Shown here one piece after another: positions 1 through 10,613 of a stretch of DNA of 64,000 bases. Position 1 is the stretch's first letter; each line of letters starts with the position of its first letter. The stretch is from Mortierella alpina. Taxonomy: Eukaryota; Mortierellomycota; Mortierellomycetes; Mortierellales; Mortierellaceae. The stretch covers positions 1 through 64,000 of the forward strand of contig JANATF010000002.1 of NCBI GenBank assembly GCA_029449245.1, written 5' to 3'. Both the position numbers and the translations under genes were made by a program. The notes beneath the pieces were generated by a model that was not told the origin of the DNA, ran no database searches, and saw nothing but the letters and a program-made list of their open reading frames with translations.

Positions 1-11
1 TGCTCCAAGGC

Positions 12-188
12 TGTAGCGTTAGAGGAAAAGACACAGTTACTAGGAGCTGTCAAGTAACGAGAACGGAGTGAAGAAAGATGTATTCAAATGTCTCCTGTGG
101 ACGTGAGCATTAAGGACACGTCCACACTAATCTTCGCTAACTAAAAATATTAAGGGTAAGTCTATGCTAGGACGGTCAATCCGGCACA
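12..188 (-). repeat. 3' LTR of element A
   Basis: This 177-bp copy matches 5882-6060. Ends are TG...CA on the plus strand. It lacks a G near its start and an A in a later run relative to the other copy, with one A/G substitution. Confidence 0.92.
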
Positions 189-579
189 GAAGCCCCCGGC
201 CAAGTTTCGTAGCACAGCTGGGAGCGAAATGGGATATATGGTAGGAAAAATGATAAAAACCTCCATGAGAAGTTAAGGGTATAAGCCTATGATATCGGTG
301 TCTAACCGCTAGATGAATGTTGAAGAAGTGAATGGTCGAGAAAAATATATAAAAACTCGAGATGTTGGTGTAGTGATGAGGAAAAATATAAAACCTCTTG
401 GAAATAAGTTGTCAGTCGAGGACAGGTTAGAGCCTCGAAGGGAAATGGAATGGGATAAAAATTGCAAAAACCCATATGAGGAGAGGAAAACGTTCAAGCA
501 ACGGATGTTGCAAGCGTGCAAAAACCTCTGAAGGCGGTAGAGCCCTTGAATAGGAAGTGGAATTGGCTTGCTGCATCTG

Positions 580-3500
580 CTATTTTGAAGCAGACACACT
601 CTGTCTTGTGGATACCTTGGAAGTCGGTTTCTGAGATGAGGGCTTGATCTGTTTCAGTGAACGATGATAGCGAGTCATCAAGTTTTTGGAATCGAAGTGC
701 TCGGCAAGGATTTCACTGTTTTCAGAGTCGTCGTATCCTTTCCATTTCACCAGGTAGAGCGTCTTCCCCCCCGGAGCTGTACGATGACTGATAATGCGTT
801 CCACTTCATAAGACGTGTCAGATGCGTCTTGAGGAAGATCAGGACGAGCGGCAATTTTCAGCTGCTCGGGTGCATAGTTGCGGGCAAGCACACGGGACAT
901 GGCATCACGAAGGATGTAAGTTCCATGGGATGTGCGCCGAACAACTTGATAAGGGCCATCATAGGGAGCATCAAGGGAACTGGTGGCCTCCATGTCACGA
1001 GCCATGACATAGGAACCAGAAGGGAACTCAGTAATTAGGTGAGAGCGATTGAATTTGTCCATCATGTCTTTCTGGGTGAGGGAGCTCTTGTCAGAGACAG
1101 CCGGAAAGACAATGGTGGTGAGGTAAGAGAGACGTTCTTCGAGACCTTGAGGAGATAAGAGATCAGACTGAATGTCTTTGGTCGCTTGGAGAGAACTGAA
1201 ATCAGAGAGTGCTCGACCATAAAGAGAGAGTATGGGGCAGAGCTGTGAAGACCAGCAACTCTAGTGTTAAGCTGGAGCTGTACTTTGGGAAGATAGAGAT
1301 CCCAATCAAGTACTTTGCCATCGAGGACTTTTGGCAGAAGATCTTTGACAGAGCGAACTGAACGTTCGGCGACCCCGTTGCCTCGTGGATGGTAAGGAGT
1401 AGTGAGACGATGCTCAATTTGAAGAATTGAGAGGACATTTTTGAGAAGAGCATTAGAAAATTCAGAGCCATTATCAGACTGAATAATCTTGGGAGGTCCA
1501 ATGTCAGCAAAGAGTTGGAAAAGTTCAGCAGCGATAATGCCAGCTTCTTTCGAGCGAATAGCTCGGAGAAAGACAAATCGAGTACAAACATCAACTACGA
1601 GAAGGGCATAGTTGTTTTGACGAGTGCTCAAGGGAAATTGGGCGAGGTCCATAGCAAGGTGTTCACCTGGAAGGTTGGCATGAACAGCCTTGAGAGGATG
1701 ATAGCCACGGCGAGCAATGTTGAAATACTGACAAGAGGAGCATTGACGGATGAACTGAAGACAAGCGTCCTTCAGGTTGGGCCATGTGATGCCACGTAGG
1801 TGCAATGCATTGACCATAGCGTTGGCACCAAGGTGAGCGGTCTCGTGAATATTTTTGAGAATAGCTTGACGCTCAGACTCTGGAGGAGTAATCATCTCTT
1901 TGTCAGGAGTCTGGGGTTGATGAATGTATGGAGCCTTGGGGTCAATAGGCAAATCGAGGATTTGGTTGGCAAGGTCTTTTGATTTGACAACCAATTCAGG
2001 AGATGAAGGTGTAGAGAAAGTACGAAAGCCGCTGCGAGTGGAAACAGCTGCCTTGCGACGTTTGTCGCGGTGAACTAGAGGGTCTGGGTCTGGAGAAGCC
2101 CAAAGTTCAGAAGGAAATGCCCGGGAAAGAGCATCAGGAATGATATTGAGTAAACCAGGACGATAGACACACTTGAAATCATAGCTTAGATGGTTTCTGT
2201 CCAATTGGCAATGGTAGCTGGAAGATCAGCTTGTGTCTTAATGAAGGTGAGTGGTTTATGATCTGTATAGAGAGTGAATGGACGACCCCACAAATAGTAA
2301 TGAAACTTTTTGAGGGCAAATACGATGCCAAGGAGCTCTTTCTTGTAAGCAGGATAGTTGCGCTCATGCTTTTTGAGCGAACGAGCCATGAAAGAGATGT
2401 AGTGAACAACAGACTCATCTTCAGGACCGTTGGGAAGTTGGTAGAGAACAGCACCAAGACCAAGGTTTGAAGCGTCAGTGGCAACGTAGAAAGGTTTGGA
2501 AAAATCTGGGAAGTGAAGTACAGGCGCTTGTGAAATCAGATATTTAATCTGATTGAAGCATTCAAGCTGCAGATCCGAGAGAACAAAATGGCCTCTACGG
2601 AAACGTAGCTCGTCCAAAGGCGCAGATAATGTGCCATAGAGAGGGATGTACTCACGAAAATAATTAAACATACCAAGGTATCGTTGAACCATTTTCGCGT
2701 TAGGAGGTGCCCAGGATTTAATGTTCGCAATCTTTTGAGGCATGATGCGACGGCCATTGCGATCAATAATGAATCCAAGAAGGATCACTTCTGTGCAAAA
2801 GAAATGACACTTCTCGGGGTTGATAATGAGGTTGGCCTTTGTGAGGCGACTGATAACTTCTTGAACGTGCAAGGCGTGTTCCTCTTTGCTATTAGAGAAA
2901 ATCACTATGTCATCAACGTAAACGCAACGAAAGCCAAGTCTCCAAGAATGAGAGACATGCCTCGTTGGAAGATAGAAGTCATTGGTTTGAGACCAAAAGG
3001 AGCACGGGCAAACATGAACTGTTTGTTTTTGTGCATAAATGCTGTGTAGGGCTGACTCTTCTTAGACAATGGAAGGCGGTGAAAAGCTTGCTTGAGGTCT
3101 AAAGTTGAGTAAAACTTATGACCACCGCTTTTCTCCAATACATCTGTGATGAGAGGAAGAAGAAAATTGTCCGTGTCTTCAAGAAGAGAGTTGAGGTGAC
3201 GAGGATCAAGACAGACACGATGCTTTATGATGTTACCATCAAGGTCATGCCTTGCAGCTAGTGTGAGTTTGTTCATATGCTTAGTGCCTGGAGGGGCAGG
3301 AACGATAACTCCATCAGCTTCCCATTGATCAACTTGCTTGTCAACCTCTCCCTGCTGAGATTGAGAGAAGGGTCGATAAGAGCGTTGATAGACAGTAGCA
3401 CCAGGGGCAACCTTAAGGTCTACAGTCATGAAGGGATGAGGGCAGAAACTAGACGGATCAATCTGAGCATTGTCGTCGAGATAGGGCTTCAGATCAGCGA

Positions 3501-4003
3501 GAAAGGCTTCACGATCTGAAATGAATTTATCGGTGAGTTCCTCAGGAGGCCGATACTTAGCAAGAATGGCAGGCTTTTTGTCAGAGATAATAAAAAGATC
3601 TGGGACAGCAGCCTGATGAAGTTCAAAGCCATGAATTTGAAAACCAAGCCTCGATATTAGATCAATGCCAAGGTAGCAATCATAATGATCGAGGGGCATA
3701 ACATCAACGCGACTTTGAGCAGTGCGACCATTGCAGACGATGGAAACGTAGTCAATGGTAATGAGTGTAGGAATAGTGTGCTCTGGATTGGCAAGAACAG
3801 TGACCTGATCTTGGAGAACACCAGTCTCAAGGCCGAGTTCTTCTGCAACATAGGGTGCAATAGTAGTTGTAGTGCAGCCAGTGTCAAGGAGAGCCGTATA
3901 TTCCATGTCATTGATGAGTATAGGGATAATGATCCTTTTATCACCATCAGCAGCACCACGAAAGGCTGCCTTAAGACGATGGGGAAAAGGGACAGGCGAG
4001 GGT
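580..4003 (-). pseudogene. Pol of element A: protease, RT, RNase H, integrase, chromodomain, frameshifted
   Basis: Four consecutive minus-strand frames together cover a complete Pol. The segment 3906-2905 holds an aspartic protease motif DTGC (instead of the usual DTGS/A) and the RT fingers and palm. The segment 2905-2186 holds the rest of RT and RNase H, including a TDASN motif. The segment 2204-1062 holds the HHCC zinc finger and the integrase core (SDNG then a conserved E about 35 residues later). The segment 1065-580 carries a chromodomain with the usual VKWKGYDDSEN core. Frame breaks lie near 4000, 2935 (at the YVDD catalytic motif), 2190 and 1228; each is explained by a small indel. Either the copy is decaying or the assembly has indel errors; raw-read inspection would tell. 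Confidence 0.85.
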
Positions 4004-4376
4004 TATGAAAAAATGAGAACAGCGGTAGAAAGTGATAGACTTTCGGAAGGTGACAAAACCTGAGAAGGTTCAGTAGCAACAGGACATGATGTAGCAATTG
4101 AATAGCGAGAAGAATCATTAACGTCGTTGGTTATTTGATTGATTGCGTGAACGCTAGAATAATCATGTTCAGTGCCAAGAGAGTCATCCATAAGCACGTC
4201 CTCATCGTCAGTGTCAAAAAGAGCAGCACGCTTAACACCAGCAGCTTGGGTGATTGCAGCTTTCTTTCTGGAGGGTTGATAAGACGAGGACGAGGAAGTG
4301 GTGGTGACTGAGGAAGTGGAGGAAGAAGAAGGAGTACTCCTACGCTGAGGACAAGACTCTGACCAATGGGTCTTTG

Positions 4377-5828
4377 TCAACCACCCCAAGGATGAAAGCC
4401 TGTAAGAGGGCCTTGGATGTTGCGAATGAACGTTAGGATAACGGTGTACTCCTCTACATTATGAAGACGAGAGAACTTGGAAATGATAAGGTTCTGGGTG
4501 TTGCCAGGAACCGCTCGGAATAGGACGCCAATGAGGATGGCGTGAGGGATTGTGGCTTCCGAGTGGTGCTGGACAAGGCCAGAGGCAAGGAGTAGATTCT
4601 CAAAGCGACGAGCGAAAGATTCAGAGTCTTCTTGAGGGAGGGAGCGGAAAGTGAAGACCCTTTCGATAATATTGCCAGTAATCTCATGCAAACGAAAAGT
4701 TTCACGCATGGCGAGGACAACTTCATGCCAGGTACGGGCAGAAGCAGGCGCAATTTGATTCATGAGATCGTCAAAGCGCTGATCCAAGCGTTGCTCCAAA
4801 TCAGCCTTGGTGAGGATTTGAGACATATAGCGGTAAGCAAGAATGTCAAAAAGGTCAGCCAATTTGTCGCGGTAAAACTTCTCAAAGCGATTGAGAAAGA
4901 GAAAAATGAGCTCCACAAGCTTGGCTTCAAAGTTTTCACGCTTTGCAGTCTTGAGCTTAGAAGTAAGTTCCAGGACAGGTTCGTCCTTGAACGAGGGAAG
5001 GACAAGGCGCTCATAATCAACAGTGTGAGTGCCTTGAAAGACAGGAATGGATCCTTTGACCACAATGCGAACAAGGGCGCCGTGCTCCTTGTTAGAGTAG
5101 ACAGGGGGCACGTTGCAAGCGTCTTGATAAATGATTGGAGGAAAGAGTTGCATTCCCGTGTTGGAGCTGGGATTAGAGTTTGAGGGAAAGAGGCGGCGAT
5201 TGAGAGCTTGTTGGGCCTGTGCCAATTCACTCTCTGCCTGTGCAATGTTGCCTTTGAGAGCAGCAATAAGAACATTTCTCTCTTGTGTAAGTCTTTCTTT
5301 CTGGTCATGTGGTTGACCGTCAAGAATGAACTCAGAGTCGAGAAGAGTATCCTCAAATTGCTCTTGAAGGCGATGAAGAGTCCTCTCCTTGGTTGTAACC
5401 AAAGCTTGAAGGCGTGCGAGACGGTCTACGACGGGAGGATTATCAACATCCATTGACGTAGAACCAGCAAGCAGCTGAGCAAAGGAGGGAGCAGAAGTAT
5501 TGACTTCTGGAGAAGAATTAACGTCTGGGGTAAGAGCCCCTGACAAAGGAGGTGAAGAAACAGAAGTTTCCGCGGTTAGGACCGTGGTCGCTTGTTCCAT
5601 CGATGATACAACTGGAGGAGTCTCTTGCGAGGTTCCAGAGGGTGCCCCAACTTGCGAGTCAGGAGCATGTGCGTGGGAGGAACGGGTAGATCGTTGCTTC
5701 CGGGATTTGTTGCCATTGCAAAGGAAAATAAGGCATAAAAATGAGGTAGTGAAAAATAGCGATAGAAGCGAGCTGAAAGAAGGAAAATCAGCGAATGTAT
5801 GTATGGTTGAGGGTGTGATGAATATCAA
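4377..5828 (-). CDS. Gag-like protein of element A
   Basis: This open frame of 483 codons lies just inside the 5' LTR. The N-terminal part is Ser/Thr/Pro-rich; the middle (about residues 125-215) has a heptad-like, Gln/Leu/Glu-rich coiled-coil stretch. The C-terminal half resembles the capsid region of the Gag encoded by element C: both have a proline-rich DEP motif followed by a long helical segment. The first residues are hydrophobic and the true start may be a later methionine. The frame stops at 4377 and a second frame (4389-4003) carries what looks like the remains of a zinc knuckle (a His-x4-Cys pair) and a Ser/Thr-rich region, so Gag's C-terminus is probably frameshifted. Confidence 0.75.
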   Translation of the reverse strand: MIFITPSTIHTFADFPSFSSLLSLFFTTSFLCLIFLCNGNKSRKQRSTRSSHAHAPDSQVGAPSGTSQETPPVVSSMEQATTVLTAETSVSSPPLSGALTPDVNSSPEVNTSAPSFAQLLAGSTSMDVDNPPVVDRLARLQALVTTKERTLHRLQEQFEDTLLDSEFILDGQPHDQKERLTQERNVLIAALKGNIAQAESELAQAQQALNRRLFPSNSNPSSNTGMQLFPPIIYQDACNVPPVYSNKEHGALVRIVVKGSIPVFQGTHTVDYERLVLPSFKDEPVLELTSKLKTAKRENFEAKLVELIFLFLNRFEKFYRDKLADLFDILAYRYMSQILTKADLEQRLDQRFDDLMNQIAPASARTWHEVVLAMRETFRLHEITGNIIERVFTFRSLPQEDSESFARRFENLLLASGLVQHHSEATIPHAILIGVLFRAVPGNTQNLIISKFSRLHNVEEYTVILTFIRNIQGPLTGFHPWGG

Positions 5829-5881
5829 TTAGGATTGGAGAGACAACTGAACAAAGCAGCACAATTGTCGTTAAAAAAAAG

Positions 5882-6060
5882 TGTAGCGGTTAGAGGAAAA
5901 GACACAGTTACTAGGAGCTGTCAAGTAACGAGAACGGAGTGAAGAAAGATGTATTCAAATGTCTCCTGTGGACGTGGGCATTAAAGGACACGTCCACACT
6001 AATCTTCGCTAACTAAAAATATTAAGGGTAAGTCTATGCTAGGACGGTCAATCCGGCACA
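5882..6060 (-). repeat. 5' LTR of element A
   Basis: This 179-bp copy abuts the AAGGC duplication at 6061-6065. On the element's strand the LTR is followed directly by a run of eight T (after one C) and AACG, in place of any recognisable tRNA primer-binding site. Confidence 0.92.
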
Positions 6061-6073
6061 AAGGCAACTAAGA

Positions 6074-6953
6074 TGGCGCACCGTTAGAGACCAGAACAAG
6101 GATAACGCCAAGCCGTAAGAGACTGGAACGCGACCTTGCTCGGACCCTCACAGACATAGATAAATAGACGCTGCCTTCCTCTGCAAGAAGATCAGACTTG
6201 GCCTACCTTATTAAATATCATACAAACCCACATCCCCTGACCTCCTCTTGTTGCAGTATGAAACGCTAAACTAGCCTTTATCACTTTTGAACCTTTTTAA
6301 TCTTTCAAGTGATATTTGGTCTTCCTGCTCAAGTAATATCCATACGTACCCTACTTAGAGAGTGCTTGATGAGAAGTACGCACCATATCGTCGGCCTGAA
6401 GCTGATGGTGTGTGACTGTTGTGCACCTGAATATTCATGCAGATTTCAACCATATCGAAGACTGTCCGTTCTTGAAACGTGTTGGTGAATTTGTATGGTA
6501 GGAAAATAAGTAAGAAAAAGATGTGGATCCATACCGGCCACACACCGCGTATTTATACAAGTTTATTGCTACTACAGAGATATAATGTTGGGTAGATAAC
6601 TACATGAAGGAGACATAGTGATGAGATGGATAATGGAGGACTTATCGCCTAGAGCGTGTCCTACATTTTGTATGATTGGTCGTGATTCTGGATGGTAGCA
6701 GTTAAAGCCACTTGCAATAGTACAGATCCGTTACACAAAGTACTATGCCTCCAAGAGTGTAACAGGAGTTGAGGGCGCATCGTTAGAGACCAGAACAAGG
6801 ATAACGCCAAGCCGTAAGAGACTGGAACGCGACCTTGCTCGGGCCTCACAGACATAGATAAATAGACGCTACCTTCCTCTGCAAGAAGACCAGACTTTGC
6901 CTACCTTATTAAAGATACACATAACCTACATACCCTGACCTCCTCTTGTTGCA
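6074..6953. mobile_element. Short element-like pair of ~180-bp direct repeats (TRIM-like)
   Basis: Two direct repeats, 6074-6255 and 6774-6953, are about 90% identical and both end in TTGCA. They enclose about 520 bp in which I recognise no protein. This is the layout of a terminal-repeat retrotransposon in miniature, a non-coding LTR-type element. Against that reading, only the first copy begins with TG and I see no target duplication. Element A sits immediately to the left. Confidence 0.45.
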
Positions 6954-7224
6954 CCAATACCCAGATGACATGGGTACCGGATGAGTAATGCGGACCCAGC
7001 AACGCCTTTCTGGTTCCTACATTCGTGATGCCGAAGGTCCATGATTGGTACCTGAGGTCAATCATCGAAGTTATGACTCTTCGTATTATCTAGACAAGCA
7101 CTTTCGTTGCTTGATTGGACGTTTTACTGTTTGTCTGCAGTCTACGGTAGTAGACGCGTTTATATCTCCGTCTATTACTGCTGGACTCTGGTGAATATTG
7201 CACATACTGTAAGTGAATCATTTT

Positions 7225-7437
7225 TGTGGTGTTTTATGCTGGTGTGGGGCTCAGGCACGTATGTACCTGAGTCGCACCTCCCTTTTTACTTCTACGATTA
7301 TTAAGAGTTCCCGTGACCGGTGTCTGGAGGAGCTATATAAGTCCTCCAGATCCCTGTCCACAATAAAACCCTCTCTTGTTCTCGTTGACTTCAGTCCCCA
7401 GTTTAGTATTGTAAGTTTACCCCTAGAGAATATCACA
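7225..7437 (+). repeat. 5' LTR of element B, with TATA box and polyadenylation-type signal
   Basis: Starts TGTGG and ends TCACA. TATATAA at about 7334-7340 and AATAAA at about 7361 are spaced as expected for a promoter and RNA end within an LTR. It differs from the 3' LTR by two compensating single-base indels near its 3' end. Confidence 0.92.
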
Positions 7438-8188
7438 TTTTTTTCAACGTACTTAAGAGTCGGCATCCATCCATTGCATCCATCCTCCGTTGTGTTTGAT
7501 CTTCCATCCTTTGAGATTCGATCAGACGTCAGACGTTGTGTGCAATTGGGACCTCTCCTTTGTCGTTTACTATTGCTCAGGTTAGATCCAGAAAAAGATC
7601 CAATAGGCTTGTTCCTGTTGAATACTGCTTCGAAGATCCTTCCTTTGCGCCCTTTTGTGTATTGGCTACATATCACTGTTTGATACGCTGTTCTTGGAAA
7701 TATCCATAGCGTCGTGTTCCAGTGTTGTTGACATCCATCACAAACTATCTGATTTTGCGGTTGAAATTCACCTCTGCAAATTATCTTTATTGTTGACGGT
7801 ATTTACCGCCTGCAATTCATCATCACTGCTGATTGGTCTTTACCGTTTGCAAATCATCTTTCTGTTGTCGGTTGACTCCGCCAGAAAATTTTCATTGTTG
7901 TTGTTGTTGTGTTGTTGTGATTCAGCCGCCAGAAAATTTTTCTGTAAGCAGCCGAGCTTCGACCGATATACTTAACTTGTGTAGTCTTCTGACTGCAAGA
8001 CTCCTCGAGTGTGTTTCGACCATCACTTGGTGTTACAGAGACAAAAAAACCTATAGCAAGGTAAGTCTCATATATCTATACTATAGACTGTAGTAGTAGA
8101 GTTAGAGAACTGAACTGTTGGCATAATAAAAAGTCCGGTCGTAGAATCTCTTGAACCTCCTCTTTTCTGCTTTTGATTTCCCTACCTC
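7438..8188 (+). other. Untranslated leader of element B
   Basis: There is no coding signal in this 750-bp stretch between the LTR and the gag start. It opens with a T run and CAACG directly after the LTR, as in element C. Several short open frames here cross the LTR boundary and are not credible genes. Confidence 0.6.
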
Positions 8189-9115
8189 ATGGCATCTGAC
8201 GACATTGTCTCAGCTTACGAGACTCTGGTCATAGAGTCTTTGTTTGCTGGGTTGCCTGATGAGGGACAGAAGGCTATCACGACAAAGTATCCAAAGATGG
8301 CTGACTTACCCAATGTCGCCGCCTTTTTGGATTGTGTCCGTGCTGACAGCACCCAATTTCCAGGTCGCAAGACTGATTGGGCCAAGTGGTTCAAAGCCCG
8401 ATTCAAGTCCATTGAGATTGCGAGTCAGTCGGCCACTCCGGTTGCTTTTGTGAAGAAGCCCGCGATCCCGCAGCCTAACAAGGGCAAGCATCCTCGCAAG
8501 GATACTCGCCAGCCTTGTAGCAAGGAGAGGTGCACTTCCAGCACCCATGCTCCAGCCCAATGCTACGTATTGCATCCTGAACTGAGACCTCAGTTCAAGA
8601 AGCACAAGTCGTCTGCTCATGGCCATATCCGTTCGGTGTCGGCCATGCAGAAGGCGCCTGCTGTTATTGAACTGCAGCCTGTCCATGCCAAGCGTTTGGC
8701 CGCCATGACTCAAGAGGTCGATATGATCCGTAGTTCGAGCTTGGACACTATTTTGGCGGAGAAGATTAATGATGTTCATATCAATAAACATGCTGATGTT
8801 GCCCGCTATTTTGCTGAATTTGATCCTTATACACCAACAAAGAGACTTTGTGCTTTCAGAGGTGCTCAAGAAGGTGATAATCGCATTTCGGTAAGATATA
8901 TGCCAATGGCAAAGAACTTACCGCTGTACTTGATTGTGGATCCACAGATTCGTATATCGATTTAGCCATTGCTAGAGAGATGGGAATCAAAGTAGCCAAG
9001 CTACCAGGACCAATTGAGTTAGGAGAAGCTGGAATGAAAGCGGAAAACATGCTTACATGCGACAAAGTTGATCTTGTGTGTAATGACAGATCGGTTTCGT
9101 GTCAAATAAGTGTTA
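8189..9115 (+). pseudogene. Truncated Gag and start of protease, element B
   Basis: The frame opens with the same MAS start as element C, but after eight residues jumps to the position equivalent to residue 355 of C, so an in-frame deletion of about 1,038 bp removed most of Gag. The rest matches C closely, including an unusual zinc-knuckle-like Cx4Cx4Hx4C (around 8519-8564). A one-base loss near 8893 shifts the frame just before the protease active site, and the mariner element cuts the protease at the TA at 9114-9115. Confidence 0.9.
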
Positions 9116-9499
9116 TTGTGCTTTTCACATAAAAAATTAATTTGGTTGATATTTCTCAAAGTTGCCGAAGCTTAAAAAAGTGTAAACTCAAAATTGATTC
9201 GGGGTCATACCAAAGTTACTGTAAATTGGACCAGATTTAGCTGATGTTTCTTCACATCCCCATAACGCAGCGACACCCTATTTCTGAGATATAAGCGAGC
9301 GAGACATTCCTTTTGACGAAGATGCTAAACAGAAATGATCTTTTTGATCTGGAAGTAGAACTTTTTGCAGCTGTTTTCAGAACAAAATAGCTAATTTTGA
9401 TTCGATGCCCACAGGCGGGGTCCAAAGGAAATAAAAAGGTTGAGCGCGATACCTCGGGTCAAGTTTCCTTTCCTTTACCATCCTGCATCCTCCACACAA

Positions 9500-10566
9500 A
9501 TGACCTACTCCGAAGACTTGCGATGGCGCGCAGTAATTCTATACAGCTTTATGGGCTATGAACGGAAAGAAGTTGCCGAACTGTTGGGTGTTTTTCCTAC
9601 AAGCGTCAAGGATTGGACTGGTAAGCTTATTCGCGATCTCAGTTGCCAAATATGGGTGCTGCAAACGATCTTTGACAATGTAAAATATGCATAGCTTTGT
9701 TCAATCGCACAGGCCACGTCTACAGCGCTGAAGTGAGGCTCAAAACGCCTAGATGGCGCATCGAGGTTCAGGAGTTTGTCCTCAACTATGTCCAAGAGCA
9801 TCCTTGCTTTATCTTGGAAGAGCTTCAGATGGCTATTCAAGAGACATTTGAGGACTTGAGGACTGTATCCATTCCAACCGTATGTCGTGCCTTGCGCCAC
9901 GATCTCAAACTGTCTCGAAAAAAACTGGAGAAGCGTGCCAGGGAGGCACTCCCACAAGAACTGGAAGACTTTAAGTACCGTCTAAGCCCTTTCTACAACT
10001 TCCCGGAGCAGCTAGTCTTTGTCGATGAGACAAGCAAGGACGGAAGATCGGCTTTACGTCAATATGCATGGTCTCCTATAGGAAAACCCGCAATCGTGTC
10101 CCTACCTTTCTCGCGCGGTAAACGTGTGTCAGCCCTCGCCGCTTTCAACAGCAAAGGCTATTTCGCATGGTCCTTCACCAAGGACACTTTCACTCGGTTT
10201 AGTTTCCACAACGCTTTCGTCGAATCTATTTTGCCCCACCTTAATCCGTACCCTATGCCAAACTCCATCGTTATTATCGACAACGCTAGAATTCACATGT
10301 ACAAAGAGTTAGAAACCGCCATTGAGAGCCGAGGTGCATTACTCTTCTTCCTTCCTCCTTATTCTCCTCACTACAATCCTATCGAAACTGGATTCTCCTT
10401 GGTAAAGAGGTACATTCAAAAGCACGCTAATCTTGCTTTTCATTATCTCCCCGAGCCCGTACTGGACTTAGCGTTTAGGGTATCGGCATCTCACAATGAA
10501 AGCATAGCGCTCAATCTATTTGAACACTGTGGCTATGAGCGGAAGGTTCTGAATTTCAATAAATAA
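9500..10566 (+). CDS. DD34E transposase of the mariner-type element (one intron)
   Basis: The gene is intact if a 92-bp intron is removed (GTAAGC at 9621, AG at 9711-9712). The first exon (9500-9620) encodes a helix-turn-helix domain; the second encodes a winged-helix region and the DDE catalytic domain, about 324 residues in total. Catalytic residues visible are the D of FVDET, the D of VIIDN and the E of NPIE, with 34 residues between the last two, giving DD34E. The PPYSPHYNP segment before the last acid is typical of the IS630/Tc1 (DDE_3) superfamily. It would cut and paste the surrounding element at TA sites. The start at 9500 is chosen because it gives the HTH directly and keeps the splice phase; an in-frame start 60 bases earlier is not ATG-supported. 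Confidence 0.88.
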
Positions 10567-10613
10567 AAAGCAGTTCTGTTCAAAATTTTATGCATGGTCT
10601 TCATCTGGCATAT

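Larger units (their letters stand above)
12..6060 (-). mobile_element. Ty3/gypsy LTR retrotransposon A (chromodomain type), full length but decayed
   Basis: Seen: two near-identical terminal repeats (12-188 and 5882-6060) begin TG and end CA, and they are flanked by the same five bases, AAGGC (7-11 and 6061-6065). This is a target-site duplication from one integration event. The coding order read on the minus strand is gag, protease, reverse transcriptase, RNase H, integrase, chromodomain, which is Ty3/gypsy order. The coding region is broken by several frameshifts, so the copy is probably non-autonomous. The LTRs differ by about one substitution and two single-base indels, so the insertion is fairly recent. 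The sequence is clearly divergent from elements B and C in the same window, so it is a separate family. Positions 189-579 are its 3' untranslated stretch, where I see no gene. Confidence 0.93.

Noticed and set aside
7213-7683. 156-codon frame starting before the 5' LTR of element B
   Set aside because: Runs through the LTR into the leader; similar frames arise at every LTR copy of this family.
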